DNA from: an uncultured Paracoccaceae bacterium
GTDB taxonomy: Bacteria; Pseudomonadota; Alphaproteobacteria; Rhodobacterales; Rhodobacteraceae
Reading direction: 5' to 3'
Length of the DNA stretch: 64,000 nucleotides
Assembly: GCA_947498985.1 (NCBI GenBank)
Contig: CANMMF010000005.1
Location: 62,001 to 126,000 of the forward strand
Part shown: one piece after another, positions 8,931 through 17,703 of the stretch
How the letters are laid out: each line of letters starts with the position of its first letter
How positions within the stretch are numbered: position 1 is the stretch's first letter
Program-made: the position numbers and the translations under genes
The notes under the pieces: model-generated
Seen by the model: only the letters and a program-made list of their open reading frames with translations
What the model was told of the DNA's origin: nothing
Database searches by the model: none

Positions 8931-10352
8931 TTGGCCGACACCTCCCCGATCCTCGTCTGGATCCGCCGCGACCTGCGCCTGAGCGATCATGCGGCGCTGC
9001 ACAAGGCAGGCGGCTCCGGGCGGCCGGTGATCCCGGTGTTCATCCGCGACGCCGGTGTGGACGGGCTGGGCACCGCGCCGCAATGGCGGCTGGGGCTGGG
9101 GCTCGGCGCCTTTGCCGAGGCGCTGGAGGAGAAAGGCAGCCGGCTGATCCTGCGTTCGGGCCCGGCGCGCGAGGTGCTGGAGGCGCTGGTTGCCGAGACC
9201 GGGGCCGGGGCGGTCTGGTGGATGCGCGCCTATGATCCCGAGAGCGTGGAGCGCGACACGCGGGTGAAAACCGCGCTGACCGATCAGGGCCTCGACGCGC
9301 AGAGCTTTCCCGGCCATCTGATGTTCGAGCCCTGGACGGTCGAGACCCAGCAAGGCGCGTTCTACAAGGTCTACACGCCGTTCTGGAAGTCGGTGCGCGG
9401 GCGCGACGTGGCCACGCCGCTGCCCAGCCCCGGCGCGCTGCCTGCGCCCGACACCTGGCCCGAAAGCGAAGCGCTGGCCGACTGGCGGCTTGGCGCGGGC
9501 ATGCGGCGCGGCGCGGATATCGTGCGGCCTTATGTGCGACTGGGCGAGCGCGCGGCGCAAAGCCGTCTTGGCGCCTTCATCGCCTCCAAGGTGGCGGACT
9601 ATGACAGCGGACGCGATCTTCCGGCGGTCGACGGCACATCGAACCTCAGCGAAAACCTGGCGCTGGGCGAGATCAGTCCGGCGCAATGCTGGCACGCGGG
9701 CAAGCGCGCGCTGGAGGACGGCAAGGCCGGGGCGCAGACCTTTCTCAAGGAGCTGGTCTGGCGCGAGTTCGCCTATCACCTGATGTGGCACACGCCGCGG
9801 CTTCTGACCGGCAACTGGCGCGAGGACTGGGACGCCTTCCCCTGGAACGAGGATGAGCGGCTGGCCGAGGTCCGGGCCTGGAAACAGGGCCGCACCGGTA
9901 TCCGCTTTGTCGATGCGGGCCTGCGCGAGATGTATGTGACGGGGCGGATGCACAACCGCGCGCGGATGATCGTGGCGAGCTACCTGACCAAGCACCTGAT
10001 GTGCCACTGGAAGATCGGGCTGAAATGGTTCGAGGATTGTCTGATCGACTGGGATCCGGCCTCTAACGCGATGGGCTGGCAGTGGTCCGCGGGCTCCGGC
10101 CCGGATGCCACCCCGTATTTCCGGGTGTTCAACCCGGTCACCCAGCTGGATCGGTTCGACAAGAACCGCGACTATGTCTCGCGCTGGATCGCCGAAGGCA
10201 AGACGCATCCGTCAGAGCAGGCGCTGAGCTATTTTCAGGCCATACCGGAGCGTTGGGCCATGTCTCCGCAAGATGCCTATCCCGACCCGATCGTGGCGGC
10301 GGATGAGGGGCGCAAGCGGGCGCTTGCGGCCTATGAGAACCGCGATTTCTGA
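8931..10352 (+). CDS. phr: Class I deoxyribodipyrimidine (CPD) photolyase
   Basis: 473 aa, normal for a class I photolyase. It repairs cyclobutane pyrimidine dimers using light and FAD. The N-terminal alpha/beta antenna domain opens ILVWIRRDLRLSDHAAL; the C-terminal FAD domain carries FLKELVWREFAYHL, WKQGRTGIRFVDAGLREMY and the class signature TGRMHNRARMI near residue 337, then NAMGWQW. The start is taken as TTG at 8931, where the family N-terminus begins and AGGAGC precedes it. cfa lies downstream. In Rhodobacter sphaeroides both phrA and cfaA belong to the RpoE-ChrR singlet-oxygen regulon, so the neighbourhood suggests photooxidative stress defence, though no matching promoter was seen. Confidence 0.92.
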   Translation: MADTSPILVWIRRDLRLSDHAALHKAGGSGRPVIPVFIRDAGVDGLGTAPQWRLGLGLGAFAEALEEKGSRLILRSGPAREVLEALVAETGAGAVWWMRAYDPESVERDTRVKTALTDQGLDAQSFPGHLMFEPWTVETQQGAFYKVYTPFWKSVRGRDVATPLPSPGALPAPDTWPESEALADWRLGAGMRRGADIVRPYVRLGERAAQSRLGAFIASKVADYDSGRDLPAVDGTSNLSENLALGEISPAQCWHAGKRALEDGKAGAQTFLKELVWREFAYHLMWHTPRLLTGNWREDWDAFPWNEDERLAEVRAWKQGRTGIRFVDAGLREMYVTGRMHNRARMIVASYLTKHLMCHWKIGLKWFEDCLIDWDPASNAMGWQWSAGSGPDATPYFRVFNPVTQLDRFDKNRDYVSRWIAEGKTHPSEQALSYFQAIPERWAMSPQDAYPDPIVAADEGRKRALAAYENRDF

Positions 10353-10682
10353 GGCACGGGGCCGGGGATTGGCACCTGTTTGAGGGGGCAGCACCGGTCT
10401 GCAGGCGCAACCGGCCTCCCTGCGCGTATTGCGCGAGGCCCCTCGCGTCCTGGTCATCACCGGTGATCCCGCAGGACGGATCCGCGCCCGCGCAAGCCCC
10501 CCGATCCGCAATAAGGTCGCGCGGTAATCCGTTGATTTCATCGCCTTTCCATCGAAAATACGGTCCCGCGACCCCTCGGGACGCGCCAAAACCGTCTTAA
10601 ATCAACGTTTCCCAAAGGTTAACGCTTGTCTGGTGCAAGTCGCCGCCTACACTGGAGGGTGATACCAAACAAAGGTGCCTCG
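10353..10682. other. Intergenic region phr-cfa
   Basis: 330 bp without a gene. It contains a perfect 12-bp palindrome, ATCACCGGTGAT, at 10456-10467, and a widely spaced inverted pair GGTCGCG (10515-10521) / CGCGACC (10567-10573). The cfa promoter candidate lies at its right end. The palindrome may be a regulator site, but no binding protein can be named. Confidence 0.5.
10626..10653 (+). promoter_or_regulatory. Putative sigma-70 promoter of cfa
   Basis: TTGTCT (10626-10631), 16-bp spacer, TACACT (10648-10653). Predicted start near 10660, giving a leader of about 23 bases before the cfa ATG at 10683, with AAAGG as a modest ribosome-binding site. Confidence 0.5.
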
Positions 10683-11891
10683 ATGGTCCTGACCAGTACG
10701 GACAACCAGACAGATCTGCCCCGCTATTTCGCGCGCGTCTTCGAGATGGCGGGTGAGATGAACCGCGGGCGGCTGGATTTCGTGCTGCCCGACGGGCGCC
10801 GGTTTCGGGCCACCGGGCGCGAGGCGGGGCCTGTGGCCGAGCTCGACATCCACAACCCCGACATCTTTGCGCGGCTCATCCGCGAAGGCGATCTGGGATT
10901 TTGCGAAGCCTATATGGAGGGCTGGTGGTCGACGCCCGACCTGATGGCCTTCATGGATCTCGTGCATGCCGGCAATGACGAGCTTTACGACGGCTTTCCC
11001 GGCATGGGGCTTGTGCGCATGTACGAGCAGCTGCGCTTCTGGCTGCAGCGCAATCACAAGCGGCAGGCGCGCAAGAACATCTCCTATCACTACGATCTGG
11101 GCAACGAGTTCTACGGTCTCTGGCTCGATGACACGATGACCTATTCCTCGGCGCTGTTCGAGACCGGGCAGGAGAGCACCGAGAAGGCGCAGATCGCCAA
11201 ATACGCCTCCATGGTCGACCAGATGGGCACCAAACCGGGCGACCATGTGCTCGAGATCGGCTGCGGCTGGGGCGGCTTTGCCGAATACGCCGCCCGGGAG
11301 CGCGGGCTGCATGTGACCGGCCTCACCATCAGCCAGGAACAGTTCGACTACGCCCAGGACCGCATCCGCAAAGCCGGGCTTTCGGACCGCGTGACCCTGA
11401 AACTGCAGGATTACCGCGACGAAAAAGGCACATATGACGGCATCGCCTCCATCGAGATGTTCGAGGCGGTGGGAGAGAAATACTGGCCCGTTTATTTCGA
11501 CACCGTGCGCAACCGGCTCAAACCGGGTGCCAATGCCACGCTGCAGATCATCACCGTGCAGCATCGCCGGTGGGAGGTCTATAAGCGAGGTGTTGATTTC
11601 ATTCAGAAATACATCTTTCCGGGCGGCATGCTGCCGTCGCCTGTCGTGCTGAAACAGGAGATCGAAAAGGCCGGTCTGCAGGTCGCGCGCTCGGTCGAAT
11701 TCGGCGAAAGCTACAGCCAGACGCTGCGCCGCTGGCACGAGACTTTCAACGCCAAATGGGACGATATTTCGGCTCTGGGCTTTGACGACAAGTTCCGGCG
11801 GATGTGGAATTTTTACCTCACGTCTTGCGCGGCCACCTTCCACAGCGGTAATTGTGACGTAACGCAGATAACAATAACCAGGCCGAGCTGA
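10683..11891 (+). CDS. cfa: Cyclopropane-fatty-acyl-phospholipid synthase
   Basis: 402 aa, S-adenosylmethionine-dependent. It transfers a methylene group to unsaturated acyl chains of membrane phospholipids, a common response to acid, heat or oxidative stress. Visible are YMEGWW near residue 79, the NISYHYDLGNEFYGLWLD block near 128, the SAM-binding LEIGCGWGGFAEYAA near 189, and a C-terminal FNFYLTSCAATF-like region, all typical of Cfa. Length fits the family. It is followed four bases later by trgA, so co-transcription is likely. Confidence 0.92.
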   Translation: MVLTSTDNQTDLPRYFARVFEMAGEMNRGRLDFVLPDGRRFRATGREAGPVAELDIHNPDIFARLIREGDLGFCEAYMEGWWSTPDLMAFMDLVHAGNDELYDGFPGMGLVRMYEQLRFWLQRNHKRQARKNISYHYDLGNEFYGLWLDDTMTYSSALFETGQESTEKAQIAKYASMVDQMGTKPGDHVLEIGCGWGGFAEYAARERGLHVTGLTISQEQFDYAQDRIRKAGLSDRVTLKLQDYRDEKGTYDGIASIEMFEAVGEKYWPVYFDTVRNRLKPGANATLQIITVQHRRWEVYKRGVDFIQKYIFPGGMLPSPVVLKQEIEKAGLQVARSVEFGESYSQTLRRWHETFNAKWDDISALGFDDKFRRMWNFYLTSCAATFHSGNCDVTQITITRPS

Positions 11892-11895
11892 ACCG

Positions 11896-12336
11896 ATGCC
11901 CACCGCTGCGAAACTGGTAGCCGCGATTTGTCTCGCGGCTTTGGGGTTTGTCACGTCCGAACTGATCAAGCTGGTGCTCCCGGCGAGCACCGATTTCGGC
12001 ATCTTCACGCTGCTGAACACCGGGATCGGCTTTATCATGGGCTGGGTGGTTGTCGGGCGGCGTGCGGGCCGGGGCTATTCTGCGGCGATCTCCAACGGGT
12101 TCACCGGCATGGTGGCGCTGGTGTTCTGGGGGCTCTTCATCCAGGCGGTGAACGAAATGGTGCGGCTGGCCGTGCGCCACCGCTATGATGGCCCGGTGGA
12201 GGCGCTGGCGGCGATCTTCGAATTGCTGGTAAAATTCGGCGGCCAGATGCTGGACCCGGTGGTGCTGCTGACGCTGCTCTGCGGCGGCATCGTGACCGGC
12301 CTGCTGACCGAGGCCGCCGCCGCCCGCTGGAGATGA
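11896..12336 (+). CDS. trgA: TrgA-family membrane protein
   Basis: 146 aa with four predicted membrane helices. The N-terminus MPTAAKLVAAICLAALGFV and the TLLNTGIGFIMGWVVVGRRAG segment match TrgA as I recall it. In Rhodobacter sphaeroides trgAB and the neighbouring cysK contribute to high-level tellurite resistance; the biochemical role of TrgA is unknown. The same order trgA-trgB-cysK is kept here. trgB begins just beyond the TGA. Confidence 0.85.
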   Translation: MPTAAKLVAAICLAALGFVTSELIKLVLPASTDFGIFTLLNTGIGFIMGWVVVGRRAGRGYSAAISNGFTGMVALVFWGLFIQAVNEMVRLAVRHRYDGPVEALAAIFELLVKFGGQMLDPVVLLTLLCGGIVTGLLTEAAAARWR

Positions 12337-12339
12337 GCG

Positions 12340-13470
12340 CTGACTGATCTGTTTTTCTACGGCACGCTGCGGCATCTGCCCTTGCTGGAGCTGGTGCTGG
12401 ACCGTCCACGCGCGCAGATCGACCTTGCCGAAGCGCGGCTGGCGGATCACGAGGTGCGCTGGGTCAGGGATCAGGCCTTTCCGATGATTGTCGAGGAGGC
12501 CGGGGCGGAGGCGCCGGGGCTGCTCTGCCGCAACCTGTCCAAAACCGATATCGCGCGGCTCGACTATTACGAGGGCGGGTTCGACTACGATCTGCGGCGT
12601 TTGACGGTCGGGACGGCGGATGCACAGATCTCGGCGCAGGTCTATTTCCCGCAGCAAGGCGTCTGGACCGCCGACGCGCCCTGGTCGCTCGAGGACTGGC
12701 GCGCCCGGTGGGAGGCGATCACCATGGGGGCGGCGGCCGAGGTCATGGGGCATTTCGGCCGCAAGGACGCGGCCATGGCGCAGCGGCTGATGCCGTTTTT
12801 CCGCGCCCGCGCCTGGGCCCGGCAGATCGCCGCCAGGCCTGCGCCCTGCACGTTGCGCTCGGGCATGACGTCGGCGGCGGATGCCGAAACGCTGCGCGAG
12901 AAGACGGGTTTCGAGGGGTTCTTCCGGATCGCCAATGCCGATCTGCGGGCGCGCCGCTTCGATGGCGGCTGGTCCGACGCGATGCCGCGCGAGACCTTCA
13001 TCAGCTACGACGCGGCACTGGTGCTGCCTTACGACCCGACATCCGATCACGTGCTCTTGATCGAACAGTTCCGCGCCGCGCCCTATCACCGCGGCGATCC
13101 CGCCCCTTGGGTGCTGGAGCCGATTGCGGGGCTTGTGGATGCCGGAGAGGATCCCGCCGACACCGCCCGCCGCGAAGCCCGCGAGGAGGCCGATCTCGAC
13201 CTCGGGGATCTGACGCCGATGGCGCGTGTCTATGCCTCTCCGGGTTACAGCACAGAGTTCTACCATTGCTTTCTGGGGCTCTGCGACCTCGGTGGTCGGG
13301 GCACGCAGGTGGGCGGGCTGGCCACCGAACACGAGGACATCCGCAGCCATGTCGTGCCCTTCGATCACGCGATGTCGCTGATCGAGACCGGCGAGATCAA
13401 CGCCGGTCCGCTGACGATGATGCTGTTGTGGCTGGCCACCCGGCGCGAGAGCCTGCGCGCGGGCGCTTGA
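12340..13470 (+). CDS. trgB: TrgB: gamma-glutamylcyclotransferase-like domain fused to NUDIX hydrolase
   Basis: 376 aa. The N-terminal half has a GGCT-like fold starting DLFFYGTLRHLP, with YGTLR as substrate-loop motif. The C-terminal half is an ADP-ribose-pyrophosphatase-like NUDIX domain with the box starting GLVDAGEDP and ending REAREEADL near residues 264-286, all metal-binding glutamates present. The start is unusual. The conserved N-terminus precedes every ATG, GTG or TTG of the frame; the first TTG, at 12382, would remove YGTLR. A CTG at 12340, seven bases after GGAG (12329-12332) and right behind the trgA stop, is the best start. In R. sphaeroides trgB belongs to the tellurite resistance locus. 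Confidence 0.85.
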   Translation: MTDLFFYGTLRHLPLLELVLDRPRAQIDLAEARLADHEVRWVRDQAFPMIVEEAGAEAPGLLCRNLSKTDIARLDYYEGGFDYDLRRLTVGTADAQISAQVYFPQQGVWTADAPWSLEDWRARWEAITMGAAAEVMGHFGRKDAAMAQRLMPFFRARAWARQIAARPAPCTLRSGMTSAADAETLREKTGFEGFFRIANADLRARRFDGGWSDAMPRETFISYDAALVLPYDPTSDHVLLIEQFRAAPYHRGDPAPWVLEPIAGLVDAGEDPADTARREAREEADLDLGDLTPMARVYASPGYSTEFYHCFLGLCDLGGRGTQVGGLATEHEDIRSHVVPFDHAMSLIETGEINAGPLTMMLLWLATRRESLRAGA

Positions 13471-13495
13471 GTTCACCCCGGACGGGGCCTAGGTT
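13467..13495 (+). promoter_or_regulatory. Putative sigma-70 promoter of cysK
   Basis: TTGAGT (13467-13472), 17-bp spacer, TAGGTT (13490-13495). It overlaps the last codons of trgB and predicts a start near 13502, 22 bases before the cysK ATG. It allows cysK to be expressed apart from trgAB. Confidence 0.55.
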
Positions 13496-13523
13496 GCCGC
13501 CAGAACAACAAAGGACGCACCCG

Positions 13524-14552
13524 ATGCGCTTCTCCGAAGACCTCGCCGCCGCGGTGGGCAACACGCCGCTGCTGAAACTGCGCAAAGCCTCTGACATGAC
13601 CGGGTGCACCATTCTGGGCAAGGCGGAGTTTCTCAATCCCGGCCAGTCGGTCAAGGACCGCGCGGCGCTCTTCATCATCCGCGACGCGATGGAAAAGGGC
13701 CTGCTGCGTCCCGGCGGCACAATTGTCGAAGGCACGGCAGGAAATACCGGCATCGGGCTGGCGCTGGTGGGCGCATCGCTGGGGTTTCGCACGGTGATCG
13801 TGATCCCCGAGACGCAAAGCCAGGAGAAGAAAGACATGATCCGGCTGGCGGGCGCGGAGCTGGTGCAGGTCCCCGCGGCGCCCTATTCCAACCCCAACAA
13901 CTACGTGCGCTATTCGGGCCGTCTGGCCGAGAAGATGGCCCGCGAGAGCAACGAGGGCGTGATCTGGGCCAACCAGTTCGACAATATTGCCAACCGGCGC
14001 GCCCATGTGGAGACCACCGGGCCGGAGATCTGGGAGCAGACGGATGGCCGGATCGACGGGTTCACCTGTGCGGTGGGCTCGGGCGGGACGCTGGCGGGCG
14101 TCGGGCAGGTGCTGCAGCCCAGGGGGGTGAAGGTCGCGCTGGCCGATCCCGAGGGCTCGGGGCTCTACAAGATCTATACCGGCGAAGAGGCGGGCGGCGA
14201 CAGCATCACCGAAGGCATCGGGCAGGGGCGCATCACCGCCAATCTCGAAGGCTTTACACCGGACATGTGTTTCAAGATCCCCGACAGCGAGGCGTTGCCG
14301 ATTGTCTTTGATCTGCTCTCCGAAGAGGGGCTCTGTCTGGGCGGCTCGTCGGGCATCAACGTCGCCGGGGCCATCCGGCTTGCGCGCGAGCTGGGGCCGG
14401 GGCACACGATTGTGACGATCCTGTGCGATTACGGCACGCGCTATCAGTCCAAGCTCTTCAACCCCGACTTCCTGCGCGCAAAAGGCCTGCCGGTGCCGTC
14501 CTGGCTCAGCGGCGCCCCGGCGAGCATTCCCGGCGTGTTCGAAGACACATGA
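13524..14552 (+). CDS. cysK: Cysteine synthase A-type PLP enzyme
   Basis: 342 aa. O-acetylserine sulfhydrylase family, making cysteine from O-acetylserine and sulfide. Motifs in order: VGNTPLLKL near residue 12, NPGQSVKDRAA with the PLP lysine near 45, EGTAGNTGIGLAL near 71, the phosphate-binding CAVGSGGTLAG near 180 and GGSSGINVAGA near 274. The asparagine loop is EGTAGNTG rather than the usual EPTSGNTG, a variant seen in CysK2-like proteins, so the sulfur donor or acceptor could differ. Location after trgAB matches R. sphaeroides, where cysK also contributes to tellurite resistance. It overlaps the MscS gene by four bases. Confidence 0.88.
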   Translation: MRFSEDLAAAVGNTPLLKLRKASDMTGCTILGKAEFLNPGQSVKDRAALFIIRDAMEKGLLRPGGTIVEGTAGNTGIGLALVGASLGFRTVIVIPETQSQEKKDMIRLAGAELVQVPAAPYSNPNNYVRYSGRLAEKMARESNEGVIWANQFDNIANRRAHVETTGPEIWEQTDGRIDGFTCAVGSGGTLAGVGQVLQPRGVKVALADPEGSGLYKIYTGEEAGGDSITEGIGQGRITANLEGFTPDMCFKIPDSEALPIVFDLLSEEGLCLGGSSGINVAGAIRLARELGPGHTIVTILCDYGTRYQSKLFNPDFLRAKGLPVPSWLSGAPASIPGVFEDT

Positions 14553-16954
14553 CCCGGGGCCTGTGCTGTCTGCGCGCGTTGTTTCTGGCGCTGGTGCTCA
14601 GCTTTGCCTGTCTGGCCGGGCTGGCGCATGCCCAGGAGACCGTCGACGGTCCCGATTACGAGACCTGGACCACCCGCGCCGAGAACGGCGAGGACGTGCT
14701 GGAATCGGGCCGCGCCTCGGTGCCCGCGCTGGAGGAACTGCGGCTCGAGGTTGCGGCCTGGCGCGAACAGTTCCTGGCCGCGCAAAGCACCAATTCCGAG
14801 CGTATCGCCACGTTGCAAAGCCAGCTCGACGCGCTGGGCGAGGTGCCCGAGAACGGTGAGGAACCCGATCCCATCGCCAACCGGCGTCAGGAGCTGACCG
14901 ACCAGCTCACGCGCCTGCGCGCGCCGGTGCTGCGCGCCGAAGAGGCCTATACCCGCGCCGACGGGCTGGTGCGCGAGATCGACAACATCATCCGCGAGCG
15001 CCAGACCGACGCGCTGCTGGAGCTTGGCCCGTCACCGCTCAACCCGACGATCTGGCCGGTGGCGCTGTCGGATCTGCGCGCCTCGCTGGACCGGTCCTGG
15101 ATCGAGATCAAGCGCAACGCCGCCTCGCCCGGGCTGAGGGCCGAGGCGCGCGAAAACCTGCCGCTGATCTTCTTTCTGGCCACCATCGCGCTGACGCTGC
15201 TCACCCATGGCCGGTCCTGGACCCGCGGGGCGGTGGAGAAGGCGCGCTCGGCCACGCGGCGCGGCACCGGGATCTGGCGCTTCGTGCTGTCGCTGGGGCT
15301 CATCGTGCTGCCGCTGCTGGGGCTCTGGGCGCTTATTCAGGCGGTGTTCGCCACCGAGATGATCGGCCTGCGCTGGAGCATCGTGTTGCAGCAGCTGCCG
15401 CTCTGGGCGGCGACGCTGCTCGGTATCCGCTGGCTCGCCGATCAGGTGTTCAACGCCGATGACGACCTCGCGATCCTCGCGCTGGAGCCCGGCGACCGCC
15501 GGCAGGCGCGGCGCTTTGCCAACGCGCTGTCGGTCCTCTTTGTGCTCAACCAGGTGCTGGCCGCGATCACCGAGGTCGACAATTACGGCGCGGAAACCGT
15601 GGCGGTGCTGAATTTCCCGGTGCTGGTGCTGTCGGGCTATTTCCTCTTCCGGCTGGGGCAGGTGCGCAATGCCGCCCCCATGGCGGGCACTGCCGCGGCC
15701 GCCGAGGACGAAGGCTATTTCCGGCTGCGCTTTGCCCGGCTGCTGGGGCGGATCGCCACGGTGATCGGCGTCATCGGCCCGATCATGGCGGCCATCGGCT
15801 ATTTCCGCGTCGGGGAATCGCTGGTCTATCCGGCGATCTCCACGCTCGGGCTCATCGGGCTGGTGCTGGTGATGCAGCGGGTGGTGAACGACCTTTACGA
15901 GCTGGCCACCGGGCGCAACGCGCATGAGGCCGACAGTCTGGTGCCGGTGCTGGCGGGTTTCATGCTGGTGCTGATTGCGCTGCCGCTGCTGACGTTGATC
16001 TGGGGCGCGCGGGTCGCCGATCTGACCGAGCTCTGGACCCGGTTCCGCGAAGGCTTCCAGATCGGCGAGACGCGCTTTTCGCCCACCGATTTTCTGGTGG
16101 TCGCGGCGGTCTTTGCCGCAGGCTACATGCTCACCCGGCTGTTTCAGGGGGGCTTGCGCAGCTCGGTGCTGCCCAAGACCAAGATCGACCAGGGCGGGCA
16201 GAACGCGATTGTCTCGGGGGTCGGCTATATCGGAATCTTCCTTGCGGCGATCATCGCGATCACCGCGGGCGGGCTCGATCTCAGCTCGCTTGCGATTGTC
16301 GCGGGCGCGCTCTCGGTGGGCATCGGTTTCGGTCTGCAGAACATCGTGTCGAACTTCGTGTCGGGCATCATCCTGCTGATCGAGCGGCCGATCTCGGAAG
16401 GCGACTGGATCGAGGTCGGCGGACAGCACGGCACGGTCAAGGACATCGCCGTGCGCTCGACCCGGATCGAGACCTTCGACAAGTACGATCTGATCGTGCC
16501 GAACTCCGATCTGGTGTCGGGGCAGGTGCGCAACTACACCAAAGGCAATGTGCTGGGCCGGATCATCGTGCCGGTCGGCGTGGCCTACGGTACCGATACC
16601 CGCAAGGTCGAGCAGATCCTGACCCGGATCGCGCGGCATCACGACATGGTGCTGATGAACCCGCCGCCGATGGTCTATTTCGCCGGGTTCGGTGCGGATT
16701 CGCTGGATTTCGAGATCCGGGTGATCCTGCGCGACGTGATGGCCGGGCTCGCCGTGCGTACCGAGATGCGCCACCAGATCGTGGAGCAGTTTGCCAAAGA
16801 GGGCATCGAGATCCCGTTTGCGCAGCGCGACATCTGGCTGCGCAATCCCGAAGTGCTGACCGGCGTCGACCGGCCGGACAATACCGACAGCGGCGCGGAT
16901 GTTCCCGAAAGCGATGGCGCAGGCGACGCCGCCCCCGAAGGAGGATCCGCATGA
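14549..16954 (+). CDS. Large MscS-family mechanosensitive channel with DUF3772-type periplasmic domain
   Basis: 801 aa. A signal peptide (about 29 aa, ending AHAQE) leads into a coiled, charged periplasmic region (residues about 30-200) resembling DUF3772. About ten membrane helices follow, then the MscS pore helix and beta domain: GIGFGLQNIVSNFVSG near 592-607, then ISEGDWIEVGGQHGTV. The C-terminus is short and acidic. Such MscK/YbiO-like channels release solutes on hypo-osmotic shock. The ATG at 14549 overlaps the cysK stop and the gene overlaps the AlaX gene by four bases, so the three are probably co-translated. Confidence 0.88.
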   Translation: MTRGLCCLRALFLALVLSFACLAGLAHAQETVDGPDYETWTTRAENGEDVLESGRASVPALEELRLEVAAWREQFLAAQSTNSERIATLQSQLDALGEVPENGEEPDPIANRRQELTDQLTRLRAPVLRAEEAYTRADGLVREIDNIIRERQTDALLELGPSPLNPTIWPVALSDLRASLDRSWIEIKRNAASPGLRAEARENLPLIFFLATIALTLLTHGRSWTRGAVEKARSATRRGTGIWRFVLSLGLIVLPLLGLWALIQAVFATEMIGLRWSIVLQQLPLWAATLLGIRWLADQVFNADDDLAILALEPGDRRQARRFANALSVLFVLNQVLAAITEVDNYGAETVAVLNFPVLVLSGYFLFRLGQVRNAAPMAGTAAAAEDEGYFRLRFARLLGRIATVIGVIGPIMAAIGYFRVGESLVYPAISTLGLIGLVLVMQRVVNDLYELATGRNAHEADSLVPVLAGFMLVLIALPLLTLIWGARVADLTELWTRFREGFQIGETRFSPTDFLVVAAVFAAGYMLTRLFQGGLRSSVLPKTKIDQGGQNAIVSGVGYIGIFLAAIIAITAGGLDLSSLAIVAGALSVGIGFGLQNIVSNFVSGIILLIERPISEGDWIEVGGQHGTVKDIAVRSTRIETFDKYDLIVPNSDLVSGQVRNYTKGNVLGRIIVPVGVAYGTDTRKVEQILTRIARHHDMVLMNPPPMVYFAGFGADSLDFEIRVILRDVMAGLAVRTEMRHQIVEQFAKEGIEIPFAQRDIWLRNPEVLTGVDRPDNTDSGADVPESDGAGDAAPEGGSA

Positions 16955-17667
16955 GCCCGATCTATCGCGAGGATGCCTACCGGCGCGAGGCGCAGGGCAA
17001 GGTCACCGGCCATACCGACGAGGGTGGGGTGATCGTGGAGCCTGCGCTGTTCTATCCCACCGGCGGCGGTCAGCCCGGCGACAGCGGCTGGCTGGAATGG
17101 GACGGCCAGAAGCTGCCGATTGCAACGGCGGTGAAGGGCGAGAGCGAGGCGTCGGTTCTGGTTCCGGCGGAGCCCGCAGCCCTGCCGCCCGTGGGCGCGC
17201 ATGTGCTGCAGCTGCTGGACTGGGAGCGGCGTCACAAGCTCATGCGGATGCACACCGCGCTGCATCTGCTGAGCGTCGTGGTGCCTCTGCCGGTCACCGG
17301 CGGCGCGGTCGGCGCGGGCACCGGCAGGCTCGATTTCCTGATGCCGGAGCCGCCCGAGGACAAGACGGCGCTGGAAGTGGCGCTCAACAACCTTGTCGAC
17401 GCGGATCTGCCGGTTGGCGAGATGTGGATCACCGAAGGTGAGCTCGACGCGCAGCCCGATCTCGTCAAGACCATGTCGGTCAAACCGCCGCGCGGCGCGG
17501 GCCGGATCCGTCTGGTGCGGATCGGCGACGGCGCGGCCCAGGTCGATCTGCAGCCCTGCGGCGGCACCCATGTGGCGCGCACCGGAGAGATCGGTGCGCT
17601 GCGCCTCGAAGGGGTCAAGAACAAGGGCAAGATGAACCGGCGCGTCACTATCGCGCTGGGCGGCTGA
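16951..17667 (+). CDS. alaX: AlaX-type alanyl-tRNA editing protein
   Basis: 238 aa. Freestanding editing domain related to the C-terminal part of alanyl-tRNA synthetase; it hydrolyses Ser-tRNA(Ala) or Gly-tRNA(Ala). Zinc ligands are visible as HTALH near residue 101 and CGGTH near 204; the N-terminal FYPTGGGQPGDSG strip is also typical. Length matches the longer AlaX forms without the glycine-rich extension. It starts inside the end of the MscS gene (ATGA). The following palindrome at 17673-17694 separates it from the convergent creA. Confidence 0.88.
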   Translation: MSPIYREDAYRREAQGKVTGHTDEGGVIVEPALFYPTGGGQPGDSGWLEWDGQKLPIATAVKGESEASVLVPAEPAALPPVGAHVLQLLDWERRHKLMRMHTALHLLSVVVPLPVTGGAVGAGTGRLDFLMPEPPEDKTALEVALNNLVDADLPVGEMWITEGELDAQPDLVKTMSVKPPRGAGRIRLVRIGDGAAQVDLQPCGGTHVARTGEIGALRLEGVKNKGKMNRRVTIALGG

Positions 17668-17672
17668 GGTCA

Positions 17673-17694
17673 GGCGGGCGGGATCCCGCCCGCC
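17673..17694. terminator. 22-bp perfect palindrome between convergent genes
   Basis: GGCGGGCGGGA followed directly by its reverse complement. It lies between the stops of alaX (17667) and creA (17704) and can form a very stable GC hairpin from either strand. There is no T-tract on either side, so it is a bidirectional terminator or processing barrier only by position. Confidence 0.55.
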
Positions 17695-17703
17695 CGGTAT
17701 GCG

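Noticed and set aside
8576-10682. RpoE/ChrR promoters before phr and cfa
   Set aside because: TGATCC occurs at 10464 but no TAAG lies about 18 bp downstream; no suitable pair was found before phr.
12382-13470. trgB starting at the TTG at 12382
   Set aside because: It would remove the conserved YGTLR motif of the N-terminal domain; the CTG at 12340 keeps it and has a ribosome-binding site.
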